Shown piece by piece: positions 27,224 to 37,166 of a stretch of DNA of 64,000 nt (position 1 is its first letter; each line of letters starts with the position of its first letter). The notes below the pieces were generated by a model, which did no database searches, had not been told where the DNA came from, and was given only the letters and a program-made list of their open reading frames with translations. The position numbers were made by a program, and so were the translations under genes. Origin of the DNA: JAUVXY01 sp964392345 (lineage in GTDB: Bacteria; Actinomycetota; Humimicrobiia; Humimicrobiales; Humimicrobiaceae). The stretch spans positions 15,087 through 79,086 of the forward strand of contig CAYMPQ010000001.1 of NCBI GenBank assembly GCA_964392345.1. Direction: 5' to 3'.

Positions 27224-27379
27224 ATGCACATGAAAATTAAATTGCTGAGATATGCAGAGAAATCAACAAATATGCTGAAACCTGTAAAAAAGATAAGCCC
27301 TGCAATCTTTGAAAAGGCAGGCAGGTATCATGGAAGCAATCTTAAGTGTGGCAGCATGCAAAAAGTGAGTTGGCTTTGA
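27224..27379 (+). CDS. Possible 51-residue small ORF between rpmE and the DUF1385 gene
   Basis: An ATG at 27224 follows AAGGGG. The frame encodes 51 residues rich in Lys, with one cysteine, and its TGA overlaps the ATG of the next gene as TGATG, a configuration typical of translational coupling. It fills an otherwise empty gap and has no recognisable family. Some Gram-positives carry thymidine kinase at this position, but no tdk motif is visible. It may be a real coupled leader peptide or chance. Confidence 0.4.
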   Translation: MHMKIKLLRYAEKSTNMLKPVKKISPAIFEKAGRYHGSNLKCGSMQKVSWL

Positions 27380-28305
27380 TGACTGAAGGTAAAAATTTCC
27401 AGATAGGCGGCCAGGCAGTAATTGAAGGGGTTATGATGAAGAGCAAAAACTTCTGGTCTCTTGCAGTAAGACAGCCTGACAATAACATTTCAACAAAACT
27501 TTACAAGGGTGCTTCCATAATAAAAAAATATCCAGTATTGGGACTTGCTTTTATAAGAGGGATAGTAATATTAATGGAAACTATGGTGATTGGATTTAAG
27601 GCACTTAGCTACTCTGTTAACGAGGCTACTGAAGAAGAAATAAAATTTTCAAAAAAGGAGATGGCTGTTTCAATAATAATAGCAGTCTTATTTTCGGTCG
27701 GTGTTTTTTTTGTTCTTCCTACTTTGATTGGCAGGAGCTTTAGCCACTTTTTCGCAAATTCTGTTGTATATAATTTTGTGGAAGGCCTGATAAGGATTAG
27801 CTTTTTTTTAGCGTACGTATTGCTAATTTCGTTATTGAAAGATGTAAAAAGGCTCTTTCAATATCATGGAGCAGAGCATAAAACTATACAGGCTTATGAA
27901 AGTGGTGAAGACTTAAAGCCTGAAAATGTTAAAAAATACAGCAGGCTTCATATGAGATGCGGGACAAGTTTTTTGCTTATCGTGATGGTTGTGTCAATTC
28001 TTGTTTTTGCGCTGCTTGGCAAACAGACAATCATGTTGAGAATTGTGTCTCGGATACTTTTAATCCCTGTAGTTGCAGGGATATCTTATGAATTAATTAA
28101 AATTGCTGGAAAGTTCAGCAAATATAAAATTGTAAATATTATATTTTATCCCGGTCTCCTGCTGCAAAAAATTACTACAAGGGAGCCTGATGATTCTCAA
28201 ATCGAGGTAGGAATTAAAGCATTTAACAAAGTGCTTGAGGCAGAGGGAAGGTTAGCAGCAGAAAAGGATGAAACAGACGAAAATCTAAAGGCAGGGGAAA
28301 ACTAA
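27379..28305 (+). CDS. DUF1385 membrane protein
   Basis: A 308-residue membrane protein of unknown biochemical function, often found next to prfA. The diagnostic N-terminus FQIGGQAVIEGVMMKS and the central YHGAEHKTI and LHMRCGTSFL segments are present. Hydrophobic segments lie near residues 95-125, 135-160, 190-220 and 225-240. The ATG at 27379 overlaps the stop of the small upstream ORF; an alternative GTG/TTG-type start 33 bases earlier would remove that overlap. It is 4 bases before prfA, so the two are cotranscribed. Confidence 0.9.
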   Translation: MTEGKNFQIGGQAVIEGVMMKSKNFWSLAVRQPDNNISTKLYKGASIIKKYPVLGLAFIRGIVILMETMVIGFKALSYSVNEATEEEIKFSKKEMAVSIIIAVLFSVGVFFVLPTLIGRSFSHFFANSVVYNFVEGLIRISFFLAYVLLISLLKDVKRLFQYHGAEHKTIQAYESGEDLKPENVKKYSRLHMRCGTSFLLIVMVVSILVFALLGKQTIMLRIVSRILLIPVVAGISYELIKIAGKFSKYKIVNIIFYPGLLLQKITTREPDDSQIEVGIKAFNKVLEAEGRLAAEKDETDENLKAGEN

Positions 28306-28309
28306 GATA

Positions 28310-29389
28310 ATGGCAGAGATATTGGAAAAGTTAAAAATTTATGAAAATAATTATAAAAAGTTAGTGAAAGAACTTACCAGTCCTGAAGTTTCTTCCAATC
28401 CTTTAAAAATAAAGGAGTATGGCAAAAAAATTTCTGATCTTGAGGAGATAGTAAGAATTTCTGAAAAATATAGAGAGGTTATTTCTTCAATTCATGAAGC
28501 AGAGGGAATGTTAGAAATTGAAGAAGATGAAGAAATGAAGAAATTTCTTAAAGAGGAATTGGATAAAAATATAAAGGAAAAACAATGCTTGGAAAAGAAG
28601 ATAAAAATAGCCTTAACACCCAAAGATCCAGATGACAAAAAAAATGTTATAGTGGAGATAAGAGCGGGCGCAGGAGGTGATGAAGCTGCGATATTTGCTA
28701 AAGATTTGTACAGGCTTTATACAAAATTTGCGGAAAGCAAAAACTGGCACCACAAAGTACTTAGCTCAAGTTCCATTGGCGCAGGAGGATTTAAGGAAAT
28801 TATATTTGAAATTGAGGGAACAGATGTTTACGGAATAATGAAATATGAATCTGGGGTACACAGGGTTCAGAGGGTTCCCGCAACAGAATCGCAGGGCAGG
28901 ATCCATACTTCTACTGCCACTATAGCAGTGCTGCCGGAAGCAAAAGAAGTTGAGATAAAAATAGATCCAGCAGACTTAAGAGTGGATGTGTTTAGATCAA
29001 GCGGTCCGGGTGGCCAATCTGTAAATACTACAGATTCTGCTGTAAGAGTGACGCATGTTCCAACTGGAATAGGCGTAAGCTGCCAGGACGAGAAATCACA
29101 ATTACAAAATAAAGAGAGAGCATTTAAAATCTTAAGGGCGAGGCTTAAAAAAAAAGAAGAACAGAAACAGATGGAAAAGCAGGCAAAAGATAGAAAAATG
29201 CAGATAGGAAGCGGAGATAGAAGTGAGAAAATAAGGACTTATAACTTTCCGCAGGGCAGAGTGACTGATCATAGAATTAATCTAACTTTATACAAACTTG
29301 ATGAAATCATGGAAGGTAATCTGGAAGAATTGCTGGAGTCTCTGAGAAGAGCAGACGAGGAAAAGAAAATGGAAAAGATAGGAGTTTAA
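28310..29389 (+). CDS. prfA: Peptide chain release factor 1
   Basis: A 359-residue class I release factor reading UAA and UAG. The RF1-specific tripeptide PAT is at residues 190-192 (RVPATESQGR) and the peptidyl-hydrolase GGQ at 234-236 (SGPGGQSVNT). Length is normal. The glutamine is the substrate of the PrmC methyltransferase encoded 6 bases downstream. Confidence 0.98.
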   Translation: MAEILEKLKIYENNYKKLVKELTSPEVSSNPLKIKEYGKKISDLEEIVRISEKYREVISSIHEAEGMLEIEEDEEMKKFLKEELDKNIKEKQCLEKKIKIALTPKDPDDKKNVIVEIRAGAGGDEAAIFAKDLYRLYTKFAESKNWHHKVLSSSSIGAGGFKEIIFEIEGTDVYGIMKYESGVHRVQRVPATESQGRIHTSTATIAVLPEAKEVEIKIDPADLRVDVFRSSGPGGQSVNTTDSAVRVTHVPTGIGVSCQDEKSQLQNKERAFKILRARLKKKEEQKQMEKQAKDRKMQIGSGDRSEKIRTYNFPQGRVTDHRINLTLYKLDEIMEGNLEELLESLRRADEEKKMEKIGV

Positions 29390-29395
29390 TTATAT

Positions 29396-30325
29396 TTGCA
29401 AGTCTGGAACGTAAAAAAAATTTTAGATTGGACCATAAATTTTTTTAAAGCTAAGAATATACCCCAGCCACGATTATCATCAGAACTTCTGCTTAGCGCA
29501 GTTCTTAATCTTTCGCGGATGCAGCTTTACCTAAAATATGATTATGTTTTAACCCAGCAAGAACTAAAAGAATATAAAAAATTTATCATTAGAAGACTTG
29601 AGTTTGTCCCAATTCAGTACATCTTGGGAGAAGCATATTTTAGAAATATAAAATTATATGTAGATAAAAATGTACTGATACCGCGCCCTGAAACTGAATT
29701 ATTGGTTGACAGGGCCCTGTGCTGCATTAAAGAAATTCACAGTGATAAAAAGTTTGTTAATGTTTTAGAAATTGGAGTTGGAAGCGGGGCAATTTCCATA
29801 AGCATGGCTTCTGAAATTGATACTATACTGGAAGATAGCGAGGGAGACCTATCCTGGCATTTAGTAGCAACAGACAAAAGCAGCAGCGCCCTCAAGGTGG
29901 CAATGGAAAATGCAAAAAATATTCTTGGCAGCAATAAGTTGGATAATATAAAATTTATAGAGTGCGACATAATTCCAGAAAATGATGCGGAATTTCTCAA
30001 AAAGTATAAAAAAAACATAAATCTAATAATTTCAAATCCTCCTTATATCAAAGAAAAAGATTACCAGAAACTTCCAAGAGAGATAATAGAATATGAACCA
30101 AGAGTTTCTCTTCTTGCCGGGGAAAGCGGCCTTGAAGTATACGAAAAAATTTTTTCCAAAATAAAACCTTTTATGTCACCTGATTTGTGCTATATCGTAT
30201 TTGAAACTGATCCTAAAATAAGCAGTTCTTTAAAAAAGCTTGCGGAGGAGCAGGTTGATGTTAAAAGAATAGAAATAGAAAAAGACTACAATCAAAGAGA
30301 TCGTGTCCTAACCATAAAAGTGTAA
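29396..30325 (+). CDS. prmC: Release factor glutamine methyltransferase
   Basis: A 309-residue SAM-dependent enzyme that methylates the GGQ glutamine of release factors. The N-terminal helical domain is followed by the Rossmann SAM site (VLEIGVGSGAISISMA) and the catalytic NPPY motif (IISNPPYIKEKDY, about residues 212-216). The TTG start lies behind AGGAG at 11 bases; the next in-frame ATG would remove part of the N-terminal domain. It is in an operon with prfA. Confidence 0.95.
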   Translation: MQVWNVKKILDWTINFFKAKNIPQPRLSSELLLSAVLNLSRMQLYLKYDYVLTQQELKEYKKFIIRRLEFVPIQYILGEAYFRNIKLYVDKNVLIPRPETELLVDRALCCIKEIHSDKKFVNVLEIGVGSGAISISMASEIDTILEDSEGDLSWHLVATDKSSSALKVAMENAKNILGSNKLDNIKFIECDIIPENDAEFLKKYKKNINLIISNPPYIKEKDYQKLPREIIEYEPRVSLLAGESGLEVYEKIFSKIKPFMSPDLCYIVFETDPKISSSLKKLAEEQVDVKRIEIEKDYNQRDRVLTIKV

Positions 30326-30481
30326 AAACTGCAAAAAGTATTTTTTTAAAAAAGAATTCACCTTCTAAAACAAGCCTTGTGCTGTAATTTATATTTCCAC
30401 TTTTGTGTGATAGGATATTATCTTATTAATTTCAATATATTAGAAATTGTTGAAGCAATGAATTAATTGAAGGAGAGTTTT

Positions 30482-31786
30482 TTGGAGCCTGCTGTTGTAG
30501 CTATTGTAATTTTTAGCATAACTTATATAGCTATTGCAACCGAAAAGTTAGATAAAACTGTAATTGCAGTTATAGGGTCTCTTTTGCTCATTTTATTTAA
30601 AGTATTTACACTGAATGAGGCTGTGGGATACATAAGCTGGGAGACCATAGGATTGCTTTTTGGGATGTTTATCATAGTCACAGCTTTATCTGATTCTGGT
30701 TTTTTTGCTTATCTCGCACTGCTTATTGCTAAATGGCTGGATTATTCTCCAAATAAAATATTTATATTTTTCCCTTTAGCAACATTTGTTCTGTCTGCAT
30801 TTATGGACAGCATAACAGTGATACTTTTCTTTGCTTCATTAACTTACGAATTGTGCAGGATGTTAAAGATAGATTCTAGGCCTCTTGTAATAACAGAAGT
30901 AATCCTGGCAAATATTGGTGGTTCGGCAACTCTGGTAGGGGATCCGCCAAATGTTATTTTAGGCCTAAAGCTTGGCTATAACTTCAATGACTTTGTGATT
31001 CATAATGGGCCCATATCCATTTTAGCAGGGATTGTAGTTTTATTTTACTGCTATATGGTCAGCAGGAAATCATTGGTTCCTGAAGGAAAAATATCAATAA
31101 AAGAGCTCGAACAAATGGACCCTGTCGAAGCTATTGAAGACAAAAGAGAGTTTAAGATTGCACTGGGTGCCTTAGGAGCAGCAATTTTTCTTCTGATTAC
31201 GCATACTTTTATAGAAAGATATTTGTATTTTTCTCTCACAGTACCGCTTGCCACAATGATTCCTGCTTTTATAATGCTTATGCTTTTAAGAGAGAGAACA
31301 GAAGACATCATATCAAAAGTGGACTTTAAGATAATTTTATTCTTTGCGGGTTTATTTATAGTGGTAGGCGGACTTGAGCACACAGGTATCATCAATAAAA
31401 TTGCCAGCTCGATTACAGATCTATTTAAGAATAACCACATTGGATTGCTTGGCACGCTCTTGTGGGGCTCTGGCTTTGCAAGCGGTGTCATAGACAATGT
31501 TCCTTTTGCGCTTTCCATGGCGTATGTTCTCGAAAATATGGTAAAGTTTGCAGGAGTGCCAGCTTTATCTATTATGGTCTGGGCAGTTTCGCTGGGCGCA
31601 GATATAGGTGGGAACTTTACCCCAATAGGCGCATCTGCGAATGTAGTGGCCTGTGCTTCCATGGAAAAAAGAGGGAACTCTATTGGATGGGGAATGTGGC
31701 TTAAGCTTGCTGTCCCTGCGAGCATAATCGCTCTTATAATTTCCAACATAGGAATTTTTATAAAATATATTATAGGCTTTTATTAG
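30482..31786 (+). CDS. ArsB/NhaD-type ion or anion permease
   Basis: A 434-residue polytopic membrane protein of the ion transporter superfamily that includes ArsB, NhaD and SLC13/CitM carriers. About 11-12 hydrophobic segments are seen, and the family motif VGDPPNVILG lies after the fifth. A second hairpin repeat is in the C-terminal half (GADIGGNFTPIGASANVVA). The TTG at 30482 is preceded by AAGGAGAG. The substrate (arsenite, sodium/proton, dicarboxylate) cannot be set; no arsR or arsenate reductase gene is nearby. It is inserted between prmC and glyA. Confidence 0.82.
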   Translation: MEPAVVAIVIFSITYIAIATEKLDKTVIAVIGSLLLILFKVFTLNEAVGYISWETIGLLFGMFIIVTALSDSGFFAYLALLIAKWLDYSPNKIFIFFPLATFVLSAFMDSITVILFFASLTYELCRMLKIDSRPLVITEVILANIGGSATLVGDPPNVILGLKLGYNFNDFVIHNGPISILAGIVVLFYCYMVSRKSLVPEGKISIKELEQMDPVEAIEDKREFKIALGALGAAIFLLITHTFIERYLYFSLTVPLATMIPAFIMLMLLRERTEDIISKVDFKIILFFAGLFIVVGGLEHTGIINKIASSITDLFKNNHIGLLGTLLWGSGFASGVIDNVPFALSMAYVLENMVKFAGVPALSIMVWAVSLGADIGGNFTPIGASANVVACASMEKRGNSIGWGMWLKLAVPASIIALIISNIGIFIKYIIGFY

Positions 31787-31807
31787 GGACAAAAGGCTAC
31801 AAGCTGA

Positions 31808-33085
31808 TCAAATGTCAGTATAAACCGGGAAGTCACTTACAAGTTTCTTGACTTTTTTGCGTACATCATCTAGTTTTGTCTTATTTTCCCTGTTTTTTAG
31901 TGTGTAAGAAATTAACTCTCCAATTTTATACATTTCTTCTGTTCCCATACCCTGAGTAGTAACCGCAGGTGTTCCTATTCTTATTCCACTTGTTAGATCC
32001 GGGTTAAGCTTGTCGTATGGAATAACATTTTTATTCAGTATTATTCCCACAGACGACAAAACATTTTGAGCTTCCATGCCAGTTATACCCAACTCCGTGA
32101 GGTCAATTAAAAAAAGATGGTTGTCTGTATCGCCTGAAACAATTCTAAACCCTTCGTCTTTTAAGAATGAGCACATAGCTTTTGAATTTTCTATTATTCT
32201 CCTGCTGTATTCCTTAAAGGAATCTTTCATTGCCTCCCTGAATGCGACAGCTTTTGCAGCAATTATATGCATGAGCGGACCGCCCTGGATTCCCGGGAAT
32301 ACAGACTTGTTTACCAGCCCGGAATATTTTTTATCTGCTAAAATTAATCCGCCTCTTGGCCCTCTTATGGTCTTGTGTGTGGTAGCAGTTGTAAAATCCG
32401 CAACTCCAACAGAAGTGGGATGGCAGCCGCCTACTATAAGGCCCGCAATATGTGCAATATCAGCCATAAGGTATGCTCCAACTTCATCAGCTATTTCCCT
32501 GAATTTGTTAAAATCAATTATTCTTGAATAAGAACTTGCACCGGCAATTATAAGTTTTGGCTGAACACGTTTTGCTAATTTTCTTACATTTTCATAATCA
32601 ATTTGTTCAGTTTCAGGATCCACATTGTAGGTATGAATTTCAAAATATTTACCGGAGAGGTTTTGCACGTGCCCGTGGGACAGGTGTCCTCCATCTCTAA
32701 GGTTCATGCTGAGTACCCTGTCGTGAGGGTTTAACACTGCCAAAAAAATAGCTGTATTTGCCTGAACACCGCTGTGCGGCTGAACATTGCTGTAATTTGA
32801 ACCAAATAATTTATTGGCTCTATTTATAGCAAGTTCTTCAATTTCATCAATATGCTCACAACCCCCATAATATCTGTTGCCCGGATAACCTTCAGCATAT
32901 TTATTTGTCAGCACCGACCCCATAGTTTTTATTACTTCTTTTGATGTAAAATTCTCAGAGGCTATCAGCACTAACTGGCTTTTCTGTCTTGCAAGCTCTT
33001 TTTCTATGATATTTCTTACCTCGGTATCGGTGTTTTTGCTTAAAGTATGATTTTCATGTTTCTTTTTGTTATTATCTTTTTTCAC
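31808..33085 (-). CDS. glyA: Serine hydroxymethyltransferase
   Basis: A 425-residue PLP enzyme interconverting serine and glycine with tetrahydrofolate. The PLP lysine is Lys238 in TTHKTIRGPRGG. IASENFTS, YAEGYPGNRYYGG and FPGIQGGPLMH are all present. The GTG start overlaps the end of rpiB by 14 bases. The N-terminal 20 residues are an unusual Lys/Asn-rich extension, so an internal start is conceivable. Confidence 0.97.
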   Translation of the reverse strand: MKKDNNKKKHENHTLSKNTDTEVRNIIEKELARQKSQLVLIASENFTSKEVIKTMGSVLTNKYAEGYPGNRYYGGCEHIDEIEELAINRANKLFGSNYSNVQPHSGVQANTAIFLAVLNPHDRVLSMNLRDGGHLSHGHVQNLSGKYFEIHTYNVDPETEQIDYENVRKLAKRVQPKLIIAGASSYSRIIDFNKFREIADEVGAYLMADIAHIAGLIVGGCHPTSVGVADFTTATTHKTIRGPRGGLILADKKYSGLVNKSVFPGIQGGPLMHIIAAKAVAFREAMKDSFKEYSRRIIENSKAMCSFLKDEGFRIVSGDTDNHLFLIDLTELGITGMEAQNVLSSVGIILNKNVIPYDKLNPDLTSGIRIGTPAVTTQGMGTEEMYKIGELISYTLKNRENKTKLDDVRKKVKKLVSDFPVYTDI

Positions 33086-33536
33086 AGGTTTTGTTCCTTT
33101 CTTCTATAGCCATTATTTTTTTAACTCTTCTCACGTGGCGTTTCTCACTGCTTTCAGGAGTACGGATAAAGACTTTTACTATTTTAATACATTCTTCTTC
33201 GGATAAAAATCTTGCGCCAAGGCACAGTACATTTGCATGATTATGCTGGCGGGCCAAAAAGGCAGCTTCTGTATTCCAGCAAACGGCAGCTCTAATTCCC
33301 CTGATCTTGTTTGCTGCAAGGCTTATGCCTATTCCGGTTCCACAGATGAGTATTGCCATATCAGCTTTCTTACAGGCAACTAATTGTGCACCCTTTTCTC
33401 CATAATCTGGATAGTCAACGCTTTTTGTGCTGTTTGTCCCGACATCTATTGCAGTATGCCCAAGGGAGCTAACTAACTCAATTATTTTGGATTTGTGGTT
33501 ATATCCTGCATGGTCCGATCCTACCGATATTTTCAA
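33072..33536 (-). CDS. rpiB: Ribose-5-phosphate isomerase B
   Basis: A 154-residue RpiB/LacAB enzyme interconverting ribose 5-phosphate and ribulose 5-phosphate. It has GSDHAGY at the N-terminus, DYPDYG, the catalytic Cys65 in CGTGIGIS, and the RQHNHANVLCLGAR segment. The TTG start has AAAGGAAGG upstream. It is cotranscribed with glyA by overlap, from a TTGACA/TATAGT promoter. It could take the pentose phosphates produced by the sugar operon at the left of the window. Confidence 0.95.
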   Translation of the reverse strand: MKISVGSDHAGYNHKSKIIELVSSLGHTAIDVGTNSTKSVDYPDYGEKGAQLVACKKADMAILICGTGIGISLAANKIRGIRAAVCWNTEAAFLARQHNHANVLCLGARFLSEEECIKIVKVFIRTPESSEKRHVRRVKKIMAIEERNKTCEKR

Positions 33537-33623
33537 ACTTGCCTTCCTTTGAAGATGTAATGATTATTCTATTTTTATATCTTCAGTATTATATTCTAAT
33601 TAAAAAGATAGTCAAAGATAATA

Positions 33624-33652
33624 ACTATATTTTTTAGAAATAACTATGTCAA
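33624..33652 (-). promoter_or_regulatory. Promoter of the rpiB-glyA operon
   Basis: On the minus strand TTGACA (33652-33647) and TATAGT (33629-33624) are separated by 17 bases, upstream of the rpiB TTG. Confidence 0.65.
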
Positions 33653-33665
33653 TATTCAGCGATCA

Positions 33666-33684
33666 TGTCACCTGAGAGGTGATA
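33666..33684 (-). terminator. Short hairpin after sua5
   Basis: TCACCT (33668-33673) pairs with AGGTGA (33677-33682) around GAG, with one more A-T and one wobble pair outside. It sits just after the sua5 stop and before the rpiB promoter, with no T-run on the minus strand. Confidence 0.35.
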
Positions 33685-33687
33685 GTT

Positions 33688-34356
33688 TTATTCATGGGAA
33701 ATGTCACCTTTTATATTTAAAATTTCCTGTATCTTGCTGTGCTTTATTTTACCTTCCCTGATAATAACAGGATTTATGCCTGTAGTATCAATAATTGTGG
33801 ACTCAGTTCCTGCAAGCACATTCTGGCAGCTAACTATTAAATCAGCATTTGTTCTAATCTTAACGGGGATGCCATCAATTGTTACAGGGTCTGCGCCCTG
33901 CCCTGAAATACTAGCGCTTGTTGAAATAATTGGGCCGCTTATGTCTATAACCTGCCTTATAAATTTTAGGCCCGCCCTCCTTATGGCAATTTTTGTGCTC
34001 CTGCTTGTGATAAATGAATTTAAAGATTTATTTTTTTCAAAAATTATCGTAAGAGGGGACGGATTTTCTGTATCCCAGTAACAGTCAATCAAGGTTTTTG
34101 CTTGCGGGCTTATATTTTCTACCAGGCTATTTAAAGTTGAAAGTTTTGAAATCAAGACAATAAAAGGGAGGCTTGCATCCCTTTTTTTAATTTCATATAC
34201 TTTTTGAAGAGCTTTTTTATTATTGTATGCACAGCTTATTCCATAGATTGTTGCTGTTGGCAGGATAACTATCTTTCCATTTAATATAGCTGAAGCTATA
34301 TCTTCTATAGTTTTTAAATTGACTTTATCCGGATTGTTAATTTTTATTGTTTTCAT
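33688..34356 (-). CDS. tsaC: L-threonylcarbamoyladenylate synthase, Sua5/YwlC/TsaC family
   Basis: A 222-residue YrdC-domain protein that makes threonylcarbamoyl-AMP for the t6A modification of tRNAs. It has KIVILPTATIYGIS where most members read PTDTVYGL, KKRDASLPFIVLI, the SPLTIIF segment, ISTSASISGQ and a C-terminal REGKI. The Sua5 C-terminal domain is absent, so this is the short form. Its place near prmC and rpiB-glyA matches the conserved Gram-positive neighbourhood, but it is on the opposite strand here. Confidence 0.93.
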   Translation of the reverse strand: MKTIKINNPDKVNLKTIEDIASAILNGKIVILPTATIYGISCAYNNKKALQKVYEIKKRDASLPFIVLISKLSTLNSLVENISPQAKTLIDCYWDTENPSPLTIIFEKNKSLNSFITSRSTKIAIRRAGLKFIRQVIDISGPIISTSASISGQGADPVTIDGIPVKIRTNADLIVSCQNVLAGTESTIIDTTGINPVIIREGKIKHSKIQEILNIKGDISHE

Positions 34357-34672
34357 GAAAAAGTAAAGGTAATGCTTGGGAAAAATTTCGGTATTTTGTC
34401 TTGTATAGATAATTTTATCATAATTAAATTTTAACTATTCGTTAGTTAAATTGCAAAGAGCGTGTTCAAAAGGACTATTGCAAGCGCAAGCAGAAATATT
34501 TTTTGCTTCAGAATAAAATTATTGATAATATTAAACCATCTTTACTTACAGGTTTTGGAAAAGTTGGAAGATTATGAAGCGGTTGTTAAATTGGGAGTAG
34601 TAAAAAATAGATGGGATTTATGATTTAGATAAAAACTGTGGCTGGCTTTAATTGTAATACATATAAATTTTA
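34357..34672. other. Gene-free interval between sua5 and the dCMP deaminase gene
   Basis: A 316-base divergent interval. It contains a small inverted repeat TAACTA/TAGTTA near 34430-34455 and a TTGC/GCAA stem near 34482-34492. No clear sigma-70-type promoter or RNA gene was recognised. A short open frame ending near 34620 has no start and no recognisable product. Confidence 0.4.
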
Positions 34673-35134
34673 ATGGTTATGAAGGATAAACGCCCTACCT
34701 GGGATGAATATTTTGCAGCTATAGCAAGGCAGGTCTCTACCCGTGCAACCTGTCTGAGGAGAAAAGTCGGGGCGGTAATCGTAAAGGATAAAAGAATACT
34801 TGCCACAGGCTATAATGGCGCTCCTATGGGGGTAAGAAGCTGCCTGGAAAGGGGAAGCTGTCTTAGAGAAAAACTTGGCGTTCCATCCGGGGAGAGGCAG
34901 GAGATTTGCCGGGGAATGCATGCAGAACAGAATGCTATAATTCAAGCTGCCTACCATGGGGTCCGGATAAGAGATAGTGTTATCTATGTTACAAATCAGC
35001 CATGTATTCTTTGCGCAAAAATGATTATAAATAGTGGAATTAGAAAAATATATTACCTGGAAGAATACCCTGACCCTCTGGCGGTAGAGATACTTGATGA
35101 AGGAAAGGTAGAGTTAGTCAAACTAAATTTTTAA
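34673..35134 (+). CDS. dCMP deaminase, ComEB-like
   Basis: A 153-residue zinc deaminase converting dCMP to dUMP for thymidylate supply. The zinc site is His83-Ala-Glu85 (GMHAEQNAI) and Cys111-x2-Cys114 (NQPCILCAK). A Cys-rich insertion at residues 57-80 matches the second zinc site of ComEB/T4-type dCMP deaminases. No good Shine-Dalgarno lies before the ATG; a second ATG two codons later is equally possible. It is convergent with the V-type ATPase operon. Confidence 0.93.
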   Translation: MVMKDKRPTWDEYFAAIARQVSTRATCLRRKVGAVIVKDKRILATGYNGAPMGVRSCLERGSCLREKLGVPSGERQEICRGMHAEQNAIIQAAYHGVRIRDSVIYVTNQPCILCAKMIINSGIRKIYYLEEYPDPLAVEILDEGKVELVKLNF

Positions 35135-35142
35135 AAGAAACC

Positions 35143-35763
35143 TTAGTGGCCCCTTATAATATCTTTGATTTTCATCAACCTTACAATACTTGAACGCTCT
35201 GTTTCATCAAGTTTCATTGTGATATATTTTATGGATTCTGTCAGGTTTGGAATAAGCTTGTATTCAAGGGAATTAACTCTTCTTCTTGTCTCTTCAATTT
35301 CATCAGCCATTAACTGAACGGATTTTTCCTTTTCGGCAAGATTAAAAAGGGATTCAATAAATTTGTCAAATTTAATCAGGGCAGCGTCCATTCCACTGGA
35401 AGTATTAAGATATCCATAAGGAATGATATTCCCTTCCACCTCTTTTTCAAACAGGGGAACACGCACACTCATAAGATTTTTCTTCTTTACTGAAACAGAG
35501 ATTTTTTTTGTTGGCAGCAGCAGCGCTTCTTCGGCCTGAGACGGCCCCATTTTGGCACTGGCAAGAATGAATTCAAAAAGTATTGACTGGAACTTTCTTT
35601 CAATGGAAAGTCTTAAGTTTTTTACCTCGTCAATAATTGCCAGAAGCTGGCTCATCAATTCATCCTGTTTGTCTTTTAAAAGTTTGTGTCCTCTCTGTGC
35701 AAGCTTTAGCCTCCGTTTTAACCGGAGTAGCTCCATCCTTGTTGCGCTAATATTTTCTATCAT
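35143..35763 (-). CDS. atpD: V/A-type ATPase subunit D
   Basis: A 206-residue central-stalk subunit, predicted as two long coiled-coil helices with a short middle domain. The N-terminal [19 protein letters not shown] is the family signature. Its ATG overlaps the stop of subunit B by four bases. It is the last gene of the nine-gene operon. Together with F it forms the rotor shaft between the A3B3 head and subunit C. Confidence 0.95.
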   Translation of the reverse strand: MIENISATRMELLRLKRRLKLAQRGHKLLKDKQDELMSQLLAIIDEVKNLRLSIERKFQSILFEFILASAKMGPSQAEEALLLPTKKISVSVKKKNLMSVRVPLFEKEVEGNIIPYGYLNTSSGMDAALIKFDKFIESLFNLAEKEKSVQLMADEIEETRRRVNSLEYKLIPNLTESIKYITMKLDETERSSIVRLMKIKDIIRGH

Positions 35764-37166
35764 TTAACAGCTGCGTCCTCTTTCTTTTTTTTGTATTGTT
35801 CCATATATTTGTCAAGATATTCGTCCCTGATTCTCTTTAGTTCTTCTCTTGGGAACACTGATATCAATTTCCACCCAAGATCCAGAGTTTCACCGATGGT
35901 TCTATTTTCATATTCATTCTGAGATATATATTCCTTTTCAAAATTTTCAGCAAATTTAAAATAAATTTTATCCATATCTGACAGCGCAGCTTCGCCTAAG
36001 ATAACCGCAAGTTCCTGCACTTCTTTGCCCTTCGCATATGCAGCATAAAGCTGGTTAAACATATCGGCATGGTCCTCTCTTGTTTTTCCCTCTCCAATAC
36101 CCTTATCCTTTAGCCTTGAAAGCGAGGGAAGAGCATCCACTGGAGGAGATATTTTCTTTTTGTAGAGAGATCTTGAGAGCATTATCTGCCCTTCTGTTAT
36201 ATATCCAGTAAGATCAGGAATTGGGTGAGTCTTATCATCCTCAGGCATTGTAAGTATTGGTATAAGCGTAATTGAACCTTTTTTTCCTTTTATCTTTCCG
36301 GCTCTTTCGTATATTGTAGAGAGGTCTGTATATAAATAACCAGGATAGCCTCTTCTTCCCGGGACTTCCTTCCGTGCAGCAGAAATCTCTTTTAATGCCT
36401 CACAATAATTGGTCATATCTGTAAGAATTACAAGAACATGCATATCTTTTTCAAACGCAAGGTATTCTGCACAGGTCAGCCCAACTCTTGGGGTAGCAAT
36501 TCTTTCAATTGCAGGGTCATCTGCAAGATTTAATATAAGTACCGATCTGCTTAATGCTCCTGTTTTTTTCAAATCATTTATAAAATACTGCGATTCGTCA
36601 AATGTTATGCCCATTGCAATAAACACAACTGCAAATTCTTCCTTCTCTCCCAAAACGGTTGATTGTCTTGCAATCTGTGCTGCCAATTTATTGTGGGGAA
36701 GCCCTGACCCTGAAAATATTGGAAGTTTCTGGCCGCGGACCAATGTATTTAAACCGTCTATTACCGATATTCCTGTTTGAATAAATTCATCAGGATAATC
36801 TCTTGCAAATGGATTTATTGGGGCACCATTTATGTCAGCTCCCTTTTCAGGTATTATTCTATCGTTTTCTGTTTTTGGTTTTCCAAGTCCTGTAAAAACT
36901 TTTCCTAATATGTCAGGTGAAAGGTACATGTGGATTCCTTTGCCAAGAAACCTGACTTTTGTATTTTCAGCATCAATCCCGGCTGTTCCCTCAAAAACCT
37001 GAACAAGGGCTTTGTCTTTATGAACTTCAAGCACCTTCCCATTTCGCCTGCTGCCATCGGTAAGCATAATTTCAACAAGTTCCTCATACTTAACACCTTC
37101 AACACCTTCTATGAGCATCAGGGGCCCTGTAATATTTGCGATACCCTTGTATTCTTTTAACATCAT
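35760..37166 (-). CDS. atpB: V/A-type ATPase subunit B
   Basis: A 468-residue non-catalytic nucleotide-binding subunit of the A3B3 head. It lacks a true Walker A ([11 protein letters not shown] in its place), as expected. [21 protein letters not shown] and the C-terminal helical domain are visible. Two consecutive ATG codons start the gene; the second (37163) has the better spacing, six bases, from GGAG. The stop of subunit A directly precedes it. Confidence 0.96.
   Translation of the reverse strand: MMLKEYKGIANITGPLMLIEGVEGVKYEELVEIMLTDGSRRNGKVLEVHKDKALVQVFEGTAGIDAENTKVRFLGKGIHMYLSPDILGKVFTGLGKPKTENDRIIPEKGADINGAPINPFARDYPDEFIQTGISVIDGLNTLVRGQKLPIFSGSGLPHNKLAAQIARQSTVLGEKEEFAVVFIAMGITFDESQYFINDLKKTGALSRSVLILNLADDPAIERIATPRVGLTCAEYLAFEKDMHVLVILTDMTNYCEALKEISAARKEVPGRRGYPGYLYTDLSTIYERAGKIKGKKGSITLIPILTMPEDDKTHPIPDLTGYITEGQIMLSRSLYKKKISPPVDALPSLSRLKDKGIGEGKTREDHADMFNQLYAAYAKGKEVQELAVILGEAALSDMDKIYFKFAENFEKEYISQNEYENRTIGETLDLGWKLISVFPREELKRIRDEYLDKYMEQYKKKKEDAAVK

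Noticed and set aside
27181..27379. Thymidine kinase remnant between rpmE and DUF1385
   Set aside because: The short frame has neither Walker A nor the zinc ribbon of Tdk.
31051..31749. A 232-codon open frame on the minus strand
   Set aside because: It lies wholly antisense to the permease, reads as low-complexity shadow of membrane codons and has no motif or Shine-Dalgarno.
30482..31786. Assignment of the permease as arsenite efflux (arsB)
   Set aside because: The family motif is shared by NhaD and SLC13-type carriers, and no ars genes are nearby.
32076..32531. A 151-codon open frame on the plus strand
   Set aside because: It is antisense to glyA, whose motifs are intact; typical shadow frame.
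34540..34625. Short frame ending in KLEDYEAVVKLGVVKNRW, resembling an antitoxin tail
   Set aside because: No start codon, no partner gene and too short to assign; could be a remnant but cannot be supported.
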